A DNA stretch of 64,000 nucleotides from Neisseriaceae bacterium (GCA_027489245.1 JAIYAC010000009.1:1-64000), one strand, 5' to 3'. Positions 9,371 through 19,312 are shown, numbered from the stretch's first letter. Program-made: numbers and translations. The notes: a model not told the origin generated them from the sequence alone.

Positions 9371-10888
9371 ATGATTGATATCAAAGCCATCCTTAGCACT
9401 ATTTCAGGCAGAAAAAAGACCTCAAGCGAGTCGACTGAGTCGGCGACCATGCTGGTCAAGAATTTGCCGAATGCCGAGTACTACACGGCGCTGGTCGAAA
9501 TCATCAAGGCGGTGGCAAAGATCAACAAAGATGCCAGCGTCACACTAAAAGACCGCATTACCACCCTCTTGTATGTCGACACACGGGCAGTGGAAATGCA
9601 CAGAAAGCTGTGCAAGGAATTCCTGATCGGCGCATCGCGCTCCAAATCGTTCCTGCCCAGCATTCTGGCTTACTGGACAGAGCTATCCAATGGCTATCAG
9701 CTCTGCTTGCGCCAGTTCCAGAGCAGCAAGAATGCCCAGATTGATGCCCAGATCGAGCGCGTCGCCATCCGGGCGTTGCACCACCAGCTCAGCTTGATCA
9801 AGTGGAGCGCGCTGCGCTACATCTCTGCTGATGGCAACACCTGGCAGCAGGCATATCGTCTGTACCAGTTTGCGGAGCAACACGGCTTTCATGGTAAAGC
9901 CATCACCATGTACGAAGAGCAGCCGGAATCCACCTCCGGTGAACAGCTGCTGATTCAGGCCGCCATGCTGCATTTGGCACAAACAGACAACCTGCTCACG
10001 ATAGAGATCGAGGCCATTCACCTGTTGCTGGCGCGGTTGTCAGAGGGCATCAAGCTACAAAATACCGCCTCGAAAAGTGACTTCCAGTACGTAATCAATC
10101 TGGACCTCCCCGCCCCGCCACAGCTGCTGCGCCGCGGCACATTAGGCAAAGGGTGCCGCTACTGGTCAGGTGACTTCGTGGTGAACCGTCTGGCCGACCT
10201 GATTCTGGATTTTGACCAAGGCATCCCCGAGGGCTTTAAACAAGCACTCCCGGCCATGGACACGCCAACCTGGCGCAACCTGCTGCAAAAACTGTCGTCG
10301 CGCTGGTCGCAAGACGGCGGTAAATCCATGCGCCAGCACGAGCGACTCAGCTCGAGCGGGCATGCCAAGGTTGAAATCGGCTTTGAAAAAATCGCCCACC
10401 ACCTCAAAGTGAACCGCAGCGCGCTACCCCAGGATGATATTAATGATGACTGGCGCGTGAACGATGCCAGTGAAGCCGGTTTTGGCCTGACCTATCTGGG
10501 TCGCTCGGTAGAAAGCCTGATGATCGGGCGCACCATGTGGGTTTCCTCGCGAGAATACCCGGGTCAGCTATGCGTGATACGCCGTGTACAGCGGCTGGCG
10601 GAGGGCGGGACCCGCGTGGGTGTAGAAGTGCTGGGTAGCCTGCCCCTACCGGTCAGCCTGAGTGAAGGTAACGCCGATGGCAGCAATATCAGCAGCGGCC
10701 TGTACATTACGCAGACCAATGCAAAAAAGGGGCAACGTGTTTTTCTGATACCGAAGCGGCTAGCAGACAATGGTAAAGAGCTGACCTTTGCGGCCAACGG
10801 CAAGTCGTACCAGATTCGCATTTTGCACAGCAATGCAACGTTCGAAGATTGCCAGCAGGTAGAATTTGAAACACTGGAACGCCTGTAA
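9371..10888 (+). CDS. Unknown protein with a C-terminal PilZ-like domain
   Basis: 505 residues, no signal peptide or membrane segment. Residues 1-300 are largely helical with no motif I recognise. The C-terminal part looks like a PilZ (cyclic-di-GMP-binding) domain: RxxxR at 321-325 (RQHER), a beta-rich stretch HAKVEIGF, then DxSxxG at 365-370 (DASEAG), and later strands ending TRVGVEVLG as in many PilZ domains. The 40-residue spacing between the two motifs is longer than usual. It is a single-gene unit, divergent from the lipase and ended by a terminator. A c-di-GMP effector role is inference; the N-terminal output function is unknown. Confidence 0.7.
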   Translation: MIDIKAILSTISGRKKTSSESTESATMLVKNLPNAEYYTALVEIIKAVAKINKDASVTLKDRITTLLYVDTRAVEMHRKLCKEFLIGASRSKSFLPSILAYWTELSNGYQLCLRQFQSSKNAQIDAQIERVAIRALHHQLSLIKWSALRYISADGNTWQQAYRLYQFAEQHGFHGKAITMYEEQPESTSGEQLLIQAAMLHLAQTDNLLTIEIEAIHLLLARLSEGIKLQNTASKSDFQYVINLDLPAPPQLLRRGTLGKGCRYWSGDFVVNRLADLILDFDQGIPEGFKQALPAMDTPTWRNLLQKLSSRWSQDGGKSMRQHERLSSSGHAKVEIGFEKIAHHLKVNRSALPQDDINDDWRVNDASEAGFGLTYLGRSVESLMIGRTMWVSSREYPGQLCVIRRVQRLAEGGTRVGVEVLGSLPLPVSLSEGNADGSNISSGLYITQTNAKKGQRVFLIPKRLADNGKELTFAANGKSYQIRILHSNATFEDCQQVEFETLERL

Positions 10889-10904
10889 ACACATCACAGC
10901 TCAT

Positions 10905-10935
10905 GAAAAAAGCCGGCTTCGCAGCCGGCTTTTTT
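10905..10935 (+). terminator. Intrinsic terminator (bidirectional)
   Basis: AGCCGGC and GCCGGCT pair around a 6-base loop, with an A run before and a T run after. It lies between two convergent genes and could serve both. Confidence 0.85.
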
Positions 10936-10937
10936 GT

Positions 10938-10969
10938 TGTTGCGGCCAACTATCACGTTGGCCGCAACA
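10938..10969. repeat. Inverted pair of the TGCGGCCAAC word
   Basis: A perfect 13-bp inverted repeat (TGTTGCGGCCAAC / GTTGGCCGCAACA) with a 6-base spacer is built from two copies of the window-wide word. It sits at the 3' end of fadA, next to the terminator. See the finding on the dispersed word. Confidence 0.85.
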
Positions 10970-10975
10970 GGCTCA

Positions 10976-12178
10976 TCACAGCACTTCGATAATACCGGCA
11001 GCGCCCATACCTGTACCGATACACATGGTCACCATACCATGGCCTTGCAGGCCGGCATCGCGCATACCATGGATCAGCGTCGCAGTACGGATAGCACCCG
11101 TCGCACCCAGCGGGTGGCCCAGGGCAATAGCGCCACCATGCGGGTTCACCAGCGACATATCCAGCTCCAGGTCACGCGCCACCGCCAGCGCCTGTGCGGC
11201 AAAGGCTTCGTTCAGCTCGATCCACTTCAGGTCGCTCTGCGCCAGACCAGCCTGCTTCAGTGCTGCCGGGATCGCTTCTTTCGGGCCGATACCCATGATT
11301 TCCGGCGGAACGCCTTTTACCGAGAAGGTCACATAGCGCGCCAGCGGCGTCAGGTTGAACTCTTTCAGCACACGCTCGGATACCAGAATCACGGCACCGG
11401 CACCATCGGACATTTGCGAGGAGTTACCCGCGGTGACCGAACCCTTGGCATCGAACACGGTTTTCAGCTTGGCCAGGCCTTCCAGCGTGGTTTCGCGGCG
11501 CGGGCCTTCATCGGTATCCAGCACACGGGTCTTGCTGACCACTTCGCCGGTTTCCAGATTGGGGGTGCGATAGGTCACTTCCAGCGGGGTAATTTCGTTC
11601 TTGAACTTGCCGCCATCTATGGCCGCCAGCGCACGACGATGCGACTCTACTGCAAACGCATCCTGGTCTTCGCGGGATACACCCCACTGCTGCGCTACTT
11701 TTTCTGCAGTCAGACCCATGCCGTAAGCGATGGCGTAGTTTTCGTCTTTGGCAAACACTTCCGGGTTCAACGAAACCTTGTTGCCCATCATCGGCACCAT
11801 GGACATGGACTCGGAACCTGCCGCGATCACCACATCGGCTTCGCCCAGGCGGATACGGTCGGCAGCCATCTGCACCGCGTTGATGCCAGACGAGCAGTAG
11901 CGGTTGATAGTGATGCCGCCTACGGTATTCGGCAGGCCAGCCAGCAGCACGCCAATACGTGCCATGTTCAGGCCTTGCTCAGCTTCCGGAAAGGCGCAAC
12001 CTACCACGCAGTCGGAAATCAGCTTCGGATCCAGCGTAGGCACCTGGGCCAGTGCGCCGGTAATAACGTGTGCCAGCATATCGTCCGGGCGTACGTGGCG
12101 CATCATGCCACGTGGCGCCTTACCCACCGGGGTACGGGTGGCGGCGACGATGTAAGCTTCCTGTACTTGTTTAACCAT
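10976..12178 (-). CDS. fadA: Acetyl-CoA acyltransferase (3-ketoacyl-CoA thiolase)
   Basis: Thiolytic last step of fatty-acid beta-oxidation. The 400-residue product has the active-site Cys in NRYCSSGINAVQMAAD (about residue 97), the GHP motif in ALGHPLGATGA and the C-terminal catalytic Cys in MCIGTGMGAAG. It follows the multifunctional fadB-type gene with 70 bases between, so the two probably form an operon (alpha and beta subunits of the trifunctional complex). Thiolases of polyhydroxyalkanoate synthesis (PhaA) are similar, but the context favours degradation. Confidence 0.93.
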   Translation of the reverse strand: MVKQVQEAYIVAATRTPVGKAPRGMMRHVRPDDMLAHVITGALAQVPTLDPKLISDCVVGCAFPEAEQGLNMARIGVLLAGLPNTVGGITINRYCSSGINAVQMAADRIRLGEADVVIAAGSESMSMVPMMGNKVSLNPEVFAKDENYAIAYGMGLTAEKVAQQWGVSREDQDAFAVESHRRALAAIDGGKFKNEITPLEVTYRTPNLETGEVVSKTRVLDTDEGPRRETTLEGLAKLKTVFDAKGSVTAGNSSQMSDGAGAVILVSERVLKEFNLTPLARYVTFSVKGVPPEIMGIGPKEAIPAALKQAGLAQSDLKWIELNEAFAAQALAVARDLELDMSLVNPHGGAIALGHPLGATGAIRTATLIHGMRDAGLQGHGMVTMCIGTGMGAAGIIEVL

Positions 12179-12248
12179 TTTTAAAATCTCCTTCCGGCAA
12201 AGCTGGCTTAGCCCCTCAGCCGCCAGCTTGCCCGCATTCTGGCTGTGA

Positions 12249-14624
12249 TTAGTTACGCAGTGGTTTGCCGGTGGTCAGCATATTGGCAATGCGGTCCTGG
12301 GTTTTGCTGGATTTCAGCAAAGTCATGAATGCCTTGCGCTCCAGGTCCAGAATCCACTGCTCATTGACCAGCGTACCCTGCTCCACATCACCGCCGGACA
12401 TCACATCGGCAATCAGGCCGGCAATGGTAAAGTCGTGCTTGCTGATGAAATTACCTTCCAGCATGTTCACCAGCTGGCCTTTGATGGAGGCAGCACCAGC
12501 ACGGCCAGCCACAGCAAACTTGCCACCAGCCATCGGCGGACGGTAGCCCGACTCGTACATGGACAGTGCTTGCTGTTTGGCCACATGCAGCAACTCGTAG
12601 GTATTGAATACCACGTTGTCGGTAGCACGGAAGAAGCCGATTTCCTGCGCTTCGTGCGCACTGGTCGCCACTTTGGCGGTCGCAATCGCCATGAAGTAGT
12701 CTTTCAGCGCAGCCAGTACGTCACCTTTGGCTTCGCGGGCGGCACGTACGGCAAACTCTTTGCAACCACCGCCACCTGGCAGCAGACCTACACCCACCTC
12801 GACCAGACCCACGTAGGATTCCAGCGCAGCCACCACCTTGTCGCAATGCATGGCAAACTCGCAGCCGCCGCCAAACACATAACCCTGGGTAGCAGCGACA
12901 GTCGGAATCTGGCTGTAACGCAGACGCATGGAGGTTTCCTGGAAGCGACGCACCATGGTGTCGATAGCATCCCAGTCGCCCATCATGAAGGCTGGCAGCA
13001 TGGACTGCAGATCGGCACCGACCGAGAATGGCTCTTCGGTTTGCCAGATTACCAAGCCCTTGAAGCGTGCTTCGGCAATATCCAGTGCTGCATGCACGCC
13101 ATCGATGACGTCCGGACCAATAGCATGAGCCTTGGACTTGAACGACACCACCAGTACGTCGTCACCGGTGGTAAAGGCACGCACACCGTCGTTCTCGAAT
13201 ACGGTTTCACCCAGTAGGCCGTCGGCCTCACCCAGCACTTTTGCCGGAGCAAGCTGGCGTGCATAGACGTCCAGTGTGGAGCGGCCAACCAGCTTGCCCG
13301 CTGCTGCGTCAAACGAGCCATCGACAAAGTGCACACCGGCACGGTCCGCTTCCAGCGCCCAGGCTGGCAGGTTGGCCGCAGCCAGCGATTTGCCGGCTTT
13401 CACATCGGCATCTACCCACTCGGCCACTTGCTTCCAGCCAGCAGATTGCCAGGTTTCAAACGGGCCGGCAGACCAGCCAAAGCCCCAGCGAATGGCAAAA
13501 TCCACATCGCGCGCGCAGTTGGCAATATCACCCAGATGGAAGGCGATGTAGTGGAACACATCGCGGAAGCAGGCCCACAGGAACTGTGCCTGCGGGTGCT
13601 CGCTTTCGCGCAGCTTCTTGAATTTTTCGCCAGGATTGGCGATCTTCAGGATTTCCTTGACGGCATCATCACCCTTCTGGCCGGCACCGACATACTCGCC
13701 CGTCGCAGGGTCGATGACAAACATCAGTTTGCCTTCTTTTTTGTAGATACCGCGCTTGGTCTTGGCACCCAAGGCACCGTCAGCGATCAGTTTCTGCAGC
13801 CATTGTGGCGACTGGAACAGGGCGTGCCACGGGTCTTGTGGCAGAGTGTCCTGCATGGTCTTCACCACGTGGGAAAAGGTATCCAGGCCTACCACGTCGG
13901 CGGTACGGAAAGTAGCGGACTTCGGGCGACCCAGGCGCGGGCCGGTCAGGTCATCCACGATATCAAAGCGGATACCAAACTTCTCTGCGTTGGCAATGGT
14001 AGCCAGCATGGAGAACACGCCAATGCGGTTCGCGACAAAGTTCGGGGTGTCTTTGGCGCGAATCACGCCTTTGCCCAGCGTGGACACCAGGAAACGTTCC
14101 AGGTTATCCAGAATGCCGGCATCAGAACCCACGCACGGAATGATCTCTACCAGATGCATATAGCGCGGCGGGTTGAAGAAATGCACACCGCAGAAGCGTG
14201 GCTTCAGTGCCGCCGGCAGCGAATCGGCCAGCTGGTTGATAGACAAGCCGGAGGTATTGGTAGCAAAAATGGTGTTTTCGCCCAGATGCGGGCCCACCTT
14301 GGCATACAGGTCTGCCTTCCAGTCCATGCGCTCAGCGATCGCCTCAATCACCAGATCGCAGTCTTTCAGCAGATGCAGGTGATCTTCGTAGTTGGCTGGC
14401 TGGATAAAGTTCACCGCATCCTTGTTGGACAGCGGGGACGGCTTGAGCTTTTTCAGGCCTTCGATAGCTTTCAGTGCAATCGCATTCTTGTTGCCTTCTT
14501 TGGCAGGAAGGTCGAACAGAACGGTTGGCACCTTGGCATTAACCAGATGAGCGGCGATTTGCGCCCCCATCACGCCGGCACCCAGAACGGCTACCTTGCG
14601 CACGATGAATTTGGTCTGAGACAT
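12249..14624 (-). CDS. 3-hydroxyacyl-CoA dehydrogenase / enoyl-CoA hydratase (FadN-type order)
   Basis: Bifunctional beta-oxidation enzyme, 791 residues. The NAD-binding dehydrogenase domain comes first (VAVLGAGVMGAQIAAHL at about residues 9-25) and the crotonase domain is C-terminal (about residues 460-680, with GGGCEFAMHCD and GLLPGGGGCKE). This order matches Bacillus FadN and its betaproteobacterial relatives, and is the reverse of E. coli FadB. The ATG at 14624 follows AGGAAACC. A weak CAAAC-ATG-GTTA element at 14649-14660 might be a PsrA-type half match. FadA follows. Confidence 0.92.
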   Translation of the reverse strand: MSQTKFIVRKVAVLGAGVMGAQIAAHLVNAKVPTVLFDLPAKEGNKNAIALKAIEGLKKLKPSPLSNKDAVNFIQPANYEDHLHLLKDCDLVIEAIAERMDWKADLYAKVGPHLGENTIFATNTSGLSINQLADSLPAALKPRFCGVHFFNPPRYMHLVEIIPCVGSDAGILDNLERFLVSTLGKGVIRAKDTPNFVANRIGVFSMLATIANAEKFGIRFDIVDDLTGPRLGRPKSATFRTADVVGLDTFSHVVKTMQDTLPQDPWHALFQSPQWLQKLIADGALGAKTKRGIYKKEGKLMFVIDPATGEYVGAGQKGDDAVKEILKIANPGEKFKKLRESEHPQAQFLWACFRDVFHYIAFHLGDIANCARDVDFAIRWGFGWSAGPFETWQSAGWKQVAEWVDADVKAGKSLAAANLPAWALEADRAGVHFVDGSFDAAAGKLVGRSTLDVYARQLAPAKVLGEADGLLGETVFENDGVRAFTTGDDVLVVSFKSKAHAIGPDVIDGVHAALDIAEARFKGLVIWQTEEPFSVGADLQSMLPAFMMGDWDAIDTMVRRFQETSMRLRYSQIPTVAATQGYVFGGGCEFAMHCDKVVAALESYVGLVEVGVGLLPGGGGCKEFAVRAAREAKGDVLAALKDYFMAIATAKVATSAHEAQEIGFFRATDNVVFNTYELLHVAKQQALSMYESGYRPPMAGGKFAVAGRAGAASIKGQLVNMLEGNFISKHDFTIAGLIADVMSGGDVEQGTLVNEQWILDLERKAFMTLLKSSKTQDRIANMLTTGKPLRN

Positions 14625-14749
14625 GGTTTCCTCGGTTGTCTTAACGAACAAACATGGTTAAAGGCTTCCCGGATTATAGGTTCCGGGTAAGCAATCTGGG
14701 GAAAGATCTGATTTAGAGTATCTGAACCAAAATTCAGCATCTTTTCCAA

Positions 14750-14803
14750 AAAAACACGGCTTTACGTGGCCGTGTTTAATGCGGCCAACTTGAAGTTGGC
14801 CGC
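14750..14803 (-). terminator. fadL terminator with an inverted pair of the TGCGGCCAAC word
   Basis: On the minus strand, just after fadL, two copies of the word pair as GCGGCCAAC/GTTGGCCGC (14781-14803). They are followed by a second hairpin AAACACGGC/GCCGTGTTT (about 14752-14779) that runs into T residues. The second hairpin is the likely true terminator. Confidence 0.8.
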
Positions 14804-14816
14804 AACGATCAGTGCA

Positions 14817-16202
14817 TCAGAAACGCTGGTTGTACTGTACGCCAACGATCTGGGCGGAAGATTTGTAATCGGCAGAACCTACAGTCTGACTCGACACGCA
14901 AGTGCTTTGGCCTTGTGTCAAGCAGCGGCCATCAACATTCGCTTTAGCATCCTTAATCATAATGTAGGAGTAAGCAAAGTCGACGGATGAATGCTTGTTC
15001 AGATCATACTTACCACCAAAGGAGAACCAGGTACGGTCATTATCCGGCATGGTTGCAAGACGATGATCATCATCCGGCACTGGCGATTTGTCGTAAGCCA
15101 CACCCGCGCGAAGTTGCAGAGCATCGGTATACTGATACGAACCGCCCAGAGATACCTTATAAGTATCTTTCCAGGCTGGGTTCAGATAGGTAGTATCGGA
15201 CTGGCCAGCAGCAGCTTTATTAGTGCCGTATTTTAGCTGCGCTGTACCGAAGCGTGAGTGCTTAGTCCAGGTAAGATCACCAAACAGCGTTACCTTCGGG
15301 TCTACCTTACGCAAGCCATGCAGAGAGATAGATTCCGGAGTAGTAATCTTTACACTTGCCGACTCACTATCTGGAAAGAGGGTGGCAAGCGTAGTATTCA
15401 AAGCGCCGGAAGGGGTAGCTTGACGGTTCCACTTCGCTGTACCGCTCAGCGTATGTTCAATATTTGAGCGGTAGTTCACCCCGACTCGAGTATTGCTGTC
15501 TACATCCCAGAGCCACGCCAAATTGTAGCCAAAGCCCCAATCGTCACCATCCACATCGGCAAAGCCATCATAGGTACCGTTTCCAAGCGGAGCACCAAAG
15601 TTTGCATACTGACGAAGATGCGCTTTGGCATTCTGAGCAATCAAACCAAGTGCCACCGAGTGTTGCTCATTCAGCTTGAATGCGATGGACGGGTTAAAGT
15701 CAATTGTTTTCAGCGAGGTCGCATTCAAGTTGTAACGCAGGACAGAATTACGTTGATACTCTGTCTCGGATGCAAATGGCACATAAACACCCAAACCTAC
15801 GTACACCTTATCGTTAAGCTGATGGCTAACGTACAGGTGAGGTACTGCAACCAGATCTTCAGTAATTTTCCCACTGGTTGCAGCAGCACCACCTGTAGGA
15901 CCATTAGTAATGGCTGCACCAATAGGGCGAGGCGTACCAGTATTAGTGTAGTTACCAGTAGCGTTACTATACTCAACGCTCGGGGCCACCAGATTCAAGG
16001 CACCGGAAAAATTGGTACCTTCCAGCTTGGTCATACCGGCAGAGTTGTAGAAAATGGTGGAAGCATCAGCAGCTTCGGCCGCACTGGCATTGGCAGTGGA
16101 CTGCGCGCTTACCGACTGGGTACCAAAATGGTAGCCGGAGGCCATCACGGCAGCGGAGGCACCCATCATCATCACGGACAGGCTGAGGTGTTTCAGTTTC
16201 AT
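14817..16202 (-). CDS. fadL: Outer-membrane long-chain fatty acid transporter (FadL/OMPP1)
   Basis: Fourteen-strand outer-membrane barrel that takes up long-chain fatty acids. The 461-residue precursor has a signal peptide (about residues 1-21, MKLKHLSLSVMMMG start). After it comes the N-terminal plug region with the family motif ASTIFYNSAGMTKLEG (about 47-62). The C-terminus ends in aromatic RF (GVQYNQRF), the usual barrel-assembly signal. A PsrA-type box lies about 115 bases upstream. Aromatic-hydrocarbon transporters (TodX/XylN) belong to the same family, but the fad gene context favours fatty acids. Confidence 0.92.
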   Translation of the reverse strand: MKLKHLSLSVMMMGASAAVMASGYHFGTQSVSAQSTANASAAEAADASTIFYNSAGMTKLEGTNFSGALNLVAPSVEYSNATGNYTNTGTPRPIGAAITNGPTGGAAATSGKITEDLVAVPHLYVSHQLNDKVYVGLGVYVPFASETEYQRNSVLRYNLNATSLKTIDFNPSIAFKLNEQHSVALGLIAQNAKAHLRQYANFGAPLGNGTYDGFADVDGDDWGFGYNLAWLWDVDSNTRVGVNYRSNIEHTLSGTAKWNRQATPSGALNTTLATLFPDSESASVKITTPESISLHGLRKVDPKVTLFGDLTWTKHSRFGTAQLKYGTNKAAAGQSDTTYLNPAWKDTYKVSLGGSYQYTDALQLRAGVAYDKSPVPDDDHRLATMPDNDRTWFSFGGKYDLNKHSSVDFAYSYIMIKDAKANVDGRCLTQGQSTCVSSQTVGSADYKSSAQIVGVQYNQRF

Positions 16203-16317
16203 GTGTCATTCCCTCTGTGCATTGTTTGTCATGCTGTTGTGACCGTACTGTATCGTCGATCTAACATTGATACTACCAGACTAGATAAGTATTTCCAGCA
16301 TTTTCGAGCATTCGTTC

Positions 16318-16331
16318 CAAACGGTTGTTTC
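16318..16331 (-). promoter_or_regulatory. PsrA-type operator upstream of fadL
   Basis: CAAAC-GGTT-GTTTC fits the (C/G)AAAC-N2-4-GTTT(G/C) pattern described for Pseudomonas PsrA. It lies in the fadL upstream region, and the same pattern occurs before the tetR gene of this block. That it binds the local regulator is inference. Confidence 0.55.
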
Positions 16332-16357
16332 ATTACTATCTTGAAACACACAATGCA

Positions 16358-16735
16358 TCAAATGAGACGGGAGTGACCATTGGCATCTATAGCAACATAG
16401 GTGGTAATCAGGTCGGTAATAGCCACCACTTCCCCCGACATGCGCTCCCCCTCCACCTCTAGTTTCAGCGTGACCGACTTCTGCCCCTGGCGTAAACAGC
16501 TGGCGTAAATGGACACCACATCCCCCACATGAATAGGGTGGGCAAACTGGAAAGCATTGACTGCTACGGTAGTGACGGCACCTTTGGTGATGCGCTCGGC
16601 AAAGGTGGCACCCGCCAGATCGATCTGGTGCAGTAGCCAGCCTGCCTGCACCCGGCCATGGGCATTGGTACTACGCGGCTCGGCACGCAGCCGCAATACC
16701 GGCTGGCGCACAGGTTCACTCGTGTTGTTTTGCAT
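16358..16735 (-). CDS. Acyl-CoA thioesterase (YciA-like hotdog)
   Basis: Hydrolyses acyl-CoA to free acid and CoA. The 125-residue product has one hotdog domain with NAHGRVQAGWLLHQIDLAGA, typical of the YciA/BACH branch, where the usual Asn/Asp-x-x-Gly-x-x-x-Gly core is readable. The start at 16735 is supported by AGGAGGGG 7 bases upstream; a longer start is possible but would skip this site. It lies between fadL and fadE on the same strand, consistent with adjusting acyl-CoA pools during fatty-acid use. Confidence 0.87.
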   Translation of the reverse strand: MQNNTSEPVRQPVLRLRAEPRSTNAHGRVQAGWLLHQIDLAGATFAERITKGAVTTVAVNAFQFAHPIHVGDVVSIYASCLRQGQKSVTLKLEVEGERMSGEVVAITDLITTYVAIDANGHSRLI

Positions 16736-16821
16736 GTTTGCCCCTCCTGATGTCACTCTGCCAGCAAAATGACATCAGCAGGAGGGTGGACGATCGCCCA
16801 CCCCACTTACATGCTAGTGCA

Positions 16822-19275
16822 TCAGAAAATCAAGCGCTGCAGCAATTGCTCGTCGTGGTGCTCCATCTTCATGTCGAAGTCGTCCACCATAATGACGTCA
16901 CGCTTGAGTTTGCGTGCACGGGTTACGGCATCAAACTCTTGCTGAGTAATGATGCCACCGGCCAAAGCTTCGGCCAGGCGTTCGCGTGCAGTGATGGTCT
17001 TGAACTTGCCGTCGCGGCCAAGCTTGCGCAGCTTCTGCTCTACGGGTTCGGTTTCCAGCATGGCTTTCAAAGCTGGCACCAGCACACCTACCGGGTCGGT
17101 TTCGTCAGCCGACACAAACATGCCTTTGGTCAGACGGTCGCGGGTTGGGCCCAATTCCATCAGGCTGCGCGCAACCTGGGTGCCAACGCGGTCGCAGGCA
17201 GGCTTCAGGGTCAGACCCCACGGGAAGATCACCTTGCGCAGCACTGCGGCCAACACGCGGCTTGGCAGGTTGGCCAGGAAACCGTCCATGGCTTGTTGCA
17301 GGTCGTACAGGGCAGTCTCTACCGCCCACTTCAGCACCGGCAGGTCTTCTTTCTGGGCACCGTCACGCTCGAAGCGCTTCAGGCAAGCCGAGGCAATGTA
17401 CAGGTTGGACAGCATGTCACCCAGGCGAGCAGACAGTTTTTCGCGGAACTTCAGCGAGCCGCCCAGGCTGAACATGGCCATGTCGGACAGCAAGGCAAAG
17501 GCACTGGAGAAACGGGTAAGCTGCTTGTAGTAAGTCGCTACATCGCCGCCTTTCGGGCTGCCGACAAACTTGGCACCGGTCAGGCCCATCCACAGGGAAC
17601 GGAATACGTTGCTGATGACAAAGTTGATATGGCCGGTGATGGCTTTATCGAACTCGGCGCCATCATTGGCCATGGCGGCTTTCATTTCACGCAGTACAAA
17701 CGGATGGCAACGGATGGCACCCTGACCGTAAATGATCATGGAACGCGTCAGGATGTTGGCACCCTCTACCGTGATGGCAATAGGAATCGCCTGATAAGCG
17801 CGCGCCAGATAGTTACGCGGGCCCAGCACCACTGCCTTGCCACCATGTACGTCCATGGCGTCATTCAGTGTTTTGCGCATGCGCTCGGTGTTGTGGTACT
17901 TCAGCACAGCAGACAATACCGACGGTTTCTCGCCAATATCCAGGGCAGTCAATGCCAGATCCTGCGAGGCTTCCATCTGGTAGGTAAAGCCACCAATACG
18001 CGCCATGGCTTCGTCTACGCCTTCGAACTTGCCGATGGACAAACCGAACTGGTCGCGGATACGGGCATACGCGCCAGTGGTGTAGGAAGCCACCTTGCCG
18101 GAGGCTACCGACATGGCAGGCAAGGAGATGCAGCGGCCTACCGACAGGCACTCCACCAGCATGCGCCAGCCTTGGCCGGCAAATTCGCGGCCGCCGATGA
18201 TCCACTCCAGCGGAATGAACACATCTTTACCCCAGGTCGGGCCGTTCATGAAGGCAGCACCGCCCGGGAAGTGACGACGGCCAATGCACACACCTTCGTG
18301 CTCGGTAGGCACCAGTGCGCAGGTAATGCCGATATCTTCCTTGTCACCCAGCAGGTGATCCGGGTCGTACATCTTGAACGCCAAGCCCAGCACCGTGGCT
18401 ACTGGCGCCAGCGTGATCCAGCGTTTTTCCCAGCTTACGCGGATGCCCAGCACGTTTTCGTGATGTTGGCCGCTGCGCGGGTCGGTGTAGCTGCCGCGGC
18501 ATACCACGCCAAAATCGGGGATGGCGCCGGCATCGGAGCCAGCATAAGGGCTGGTCAGTGCAAAGCATGGTACATCCACACCTTTGGCCAGACGCGGCAG
18601 GTAGTAGTCCTTCTGCGCCTCGGTGCCATAGTGTTGCAGCAGCTCGCCGGGGCCGAGGGAGTTCGGCACCATCACCGACACGGCTGCCGTACCGCCACGG
18701 GTAGCGATCTTGGTCACCACTTTGGCGTGCGCGTAGTTGGAGAACTCCAGACCGCCGTATTTCTTCTTGACGATCATGCCCAGGAAGCCCTGGTCCTTGA
18801 TGAACTGCCATACATCCGGCGGCAAGTCTTTGAGCTCGTGCGTGATCTTCCAGTCGTCGATCATCTTGCACAGCGCTTCGGTAGGGCCATCAATAAAGGC
18901 CTGCTCTTCAGCGGTGAGCTTTGGGTCCGGGAACGACAGCAAGCGGTTCCAGTCAGGCTTGCCGGAGAACAGGTCACGATCCCACCATACGGTACCGGCG
19001 TTGATCGCTTCCTGCTCTGTCTGGGACATGGCAGGGGTGATTTTCTTGAAGATGGTGAACACCGGGCCGGTGAATACGGCACGGCGCAGCGGGGTCAGGT
19101 TCAGCACTGCCGCAATAGCACCGAAAACGGCCCATACGGCAACAGGAACCTGGCAGCCCCAGACAAACTGCAGGCTAGCAAGCCAGCCTGCAATGGCGAT
19201 AGTCCAGGCAATAACAGGCGCGCGGAAGTAAGCCAGCGCGCCCATCAGCAGGACGAGAATAACGGCAGATGTCAT
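16822..19275 (-). CDS. fadE: Acyl-CoA dehydrogenase FadE
   Basis: First step of beta-oxidation. The 817-residue length is that of the E. coli FadE class, about twice the usual acyl-CoA dehydrogenase. The N-terminus has two membrane segments (residues 1-60). The dehydrogenase core follows, with the FAD-binding region (ALTSPYAGSDAG, GVCIGRRHFPGGAAFMNGP) and NDAMDVHGGKAV. A C-terminal DUF1974-type extension ends the protein. It follows the PsrA-like regulator gene by 37 bases on the same strand and may be co-transcribed with it. Confidence 0.95.
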   Translation of the reverse strand: MTSAVILVLLMGALAYFRAPVIAWTIAIAGWLASLQFVWGCQVPVAVWAVFGAIAAVLNLTPLRRAVFTGPVFTIFKKITPAMSQTEQEAINAGTVWWDRDLFSGKPDWNRLLSFPDPKLTAEEQAFIDGPTEALCKMIDDWKITHELKDLPPDVWQFIKDQGFLGMIVKKKYGGLEFSNYAHAKVVTKIATRGGTAAVSVMVPNSLGPGELLQHYGTEAQKDYYLPRLAKGVDVPCFALTSPYAGSDAGAIPDFGVVCRGSYTDPRSGQHHENVLGIRVSWEKRWITLAPVATVLGLAFKMYDPDHLLGDKEDIGITCALVPTEHEGVCIGRRHFPGGAAFMNGPTWGKDVFIPLEWIIGGREFAGQGWRMLVECLSVGRCISLPAMSVASGKVASYTTGAYARIRDQFGLSIGKFEGVDEAMARIGGFTYQMEASQDLALTALDIGEKPSVLSAVLKYHNTERMRKTLNDAMDVHGGKAVVLGPRNYLARAYQAIPIAITVEGANILTRSMIIYGQGAIRCHPFVLREMKAAMANDGAEFDKAITGHINFVISNVFRSLWMGLTGAKFVGSPKGGDVATYYKQLTRFSSAFALLSDMAMFSLGGSLKFREKLSARLGDMLSNLYIASACLKRFERDGAQKEDLPVLKWAVETALYDLQQAMDGFLANLPSRVLAAVLRKVIFPWGLTLKPACDRVGTQVARSLMELGPTRDRLTKGMFVSADETDPVGVLVPALKAMLETEPVEQKLRKLGRDGKFKTITARERLAEALAGGIITQQEFDAVTRARKLKRDVIMVDDFDMKMEHHDEQLLQRLIF

Positions 19276-19312
19276 TATGGTTAACCCTCGTGTTGACCCT
19301 GTGAAAAGTCAA

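Noticed and set aside
16738..19284. An 848-residue plus-strand open frame opposite fadE
   Set aside because: It lies exactly antisense to fadE, which has all family motifs. The antisense product has low-complexity composition and no start signal.
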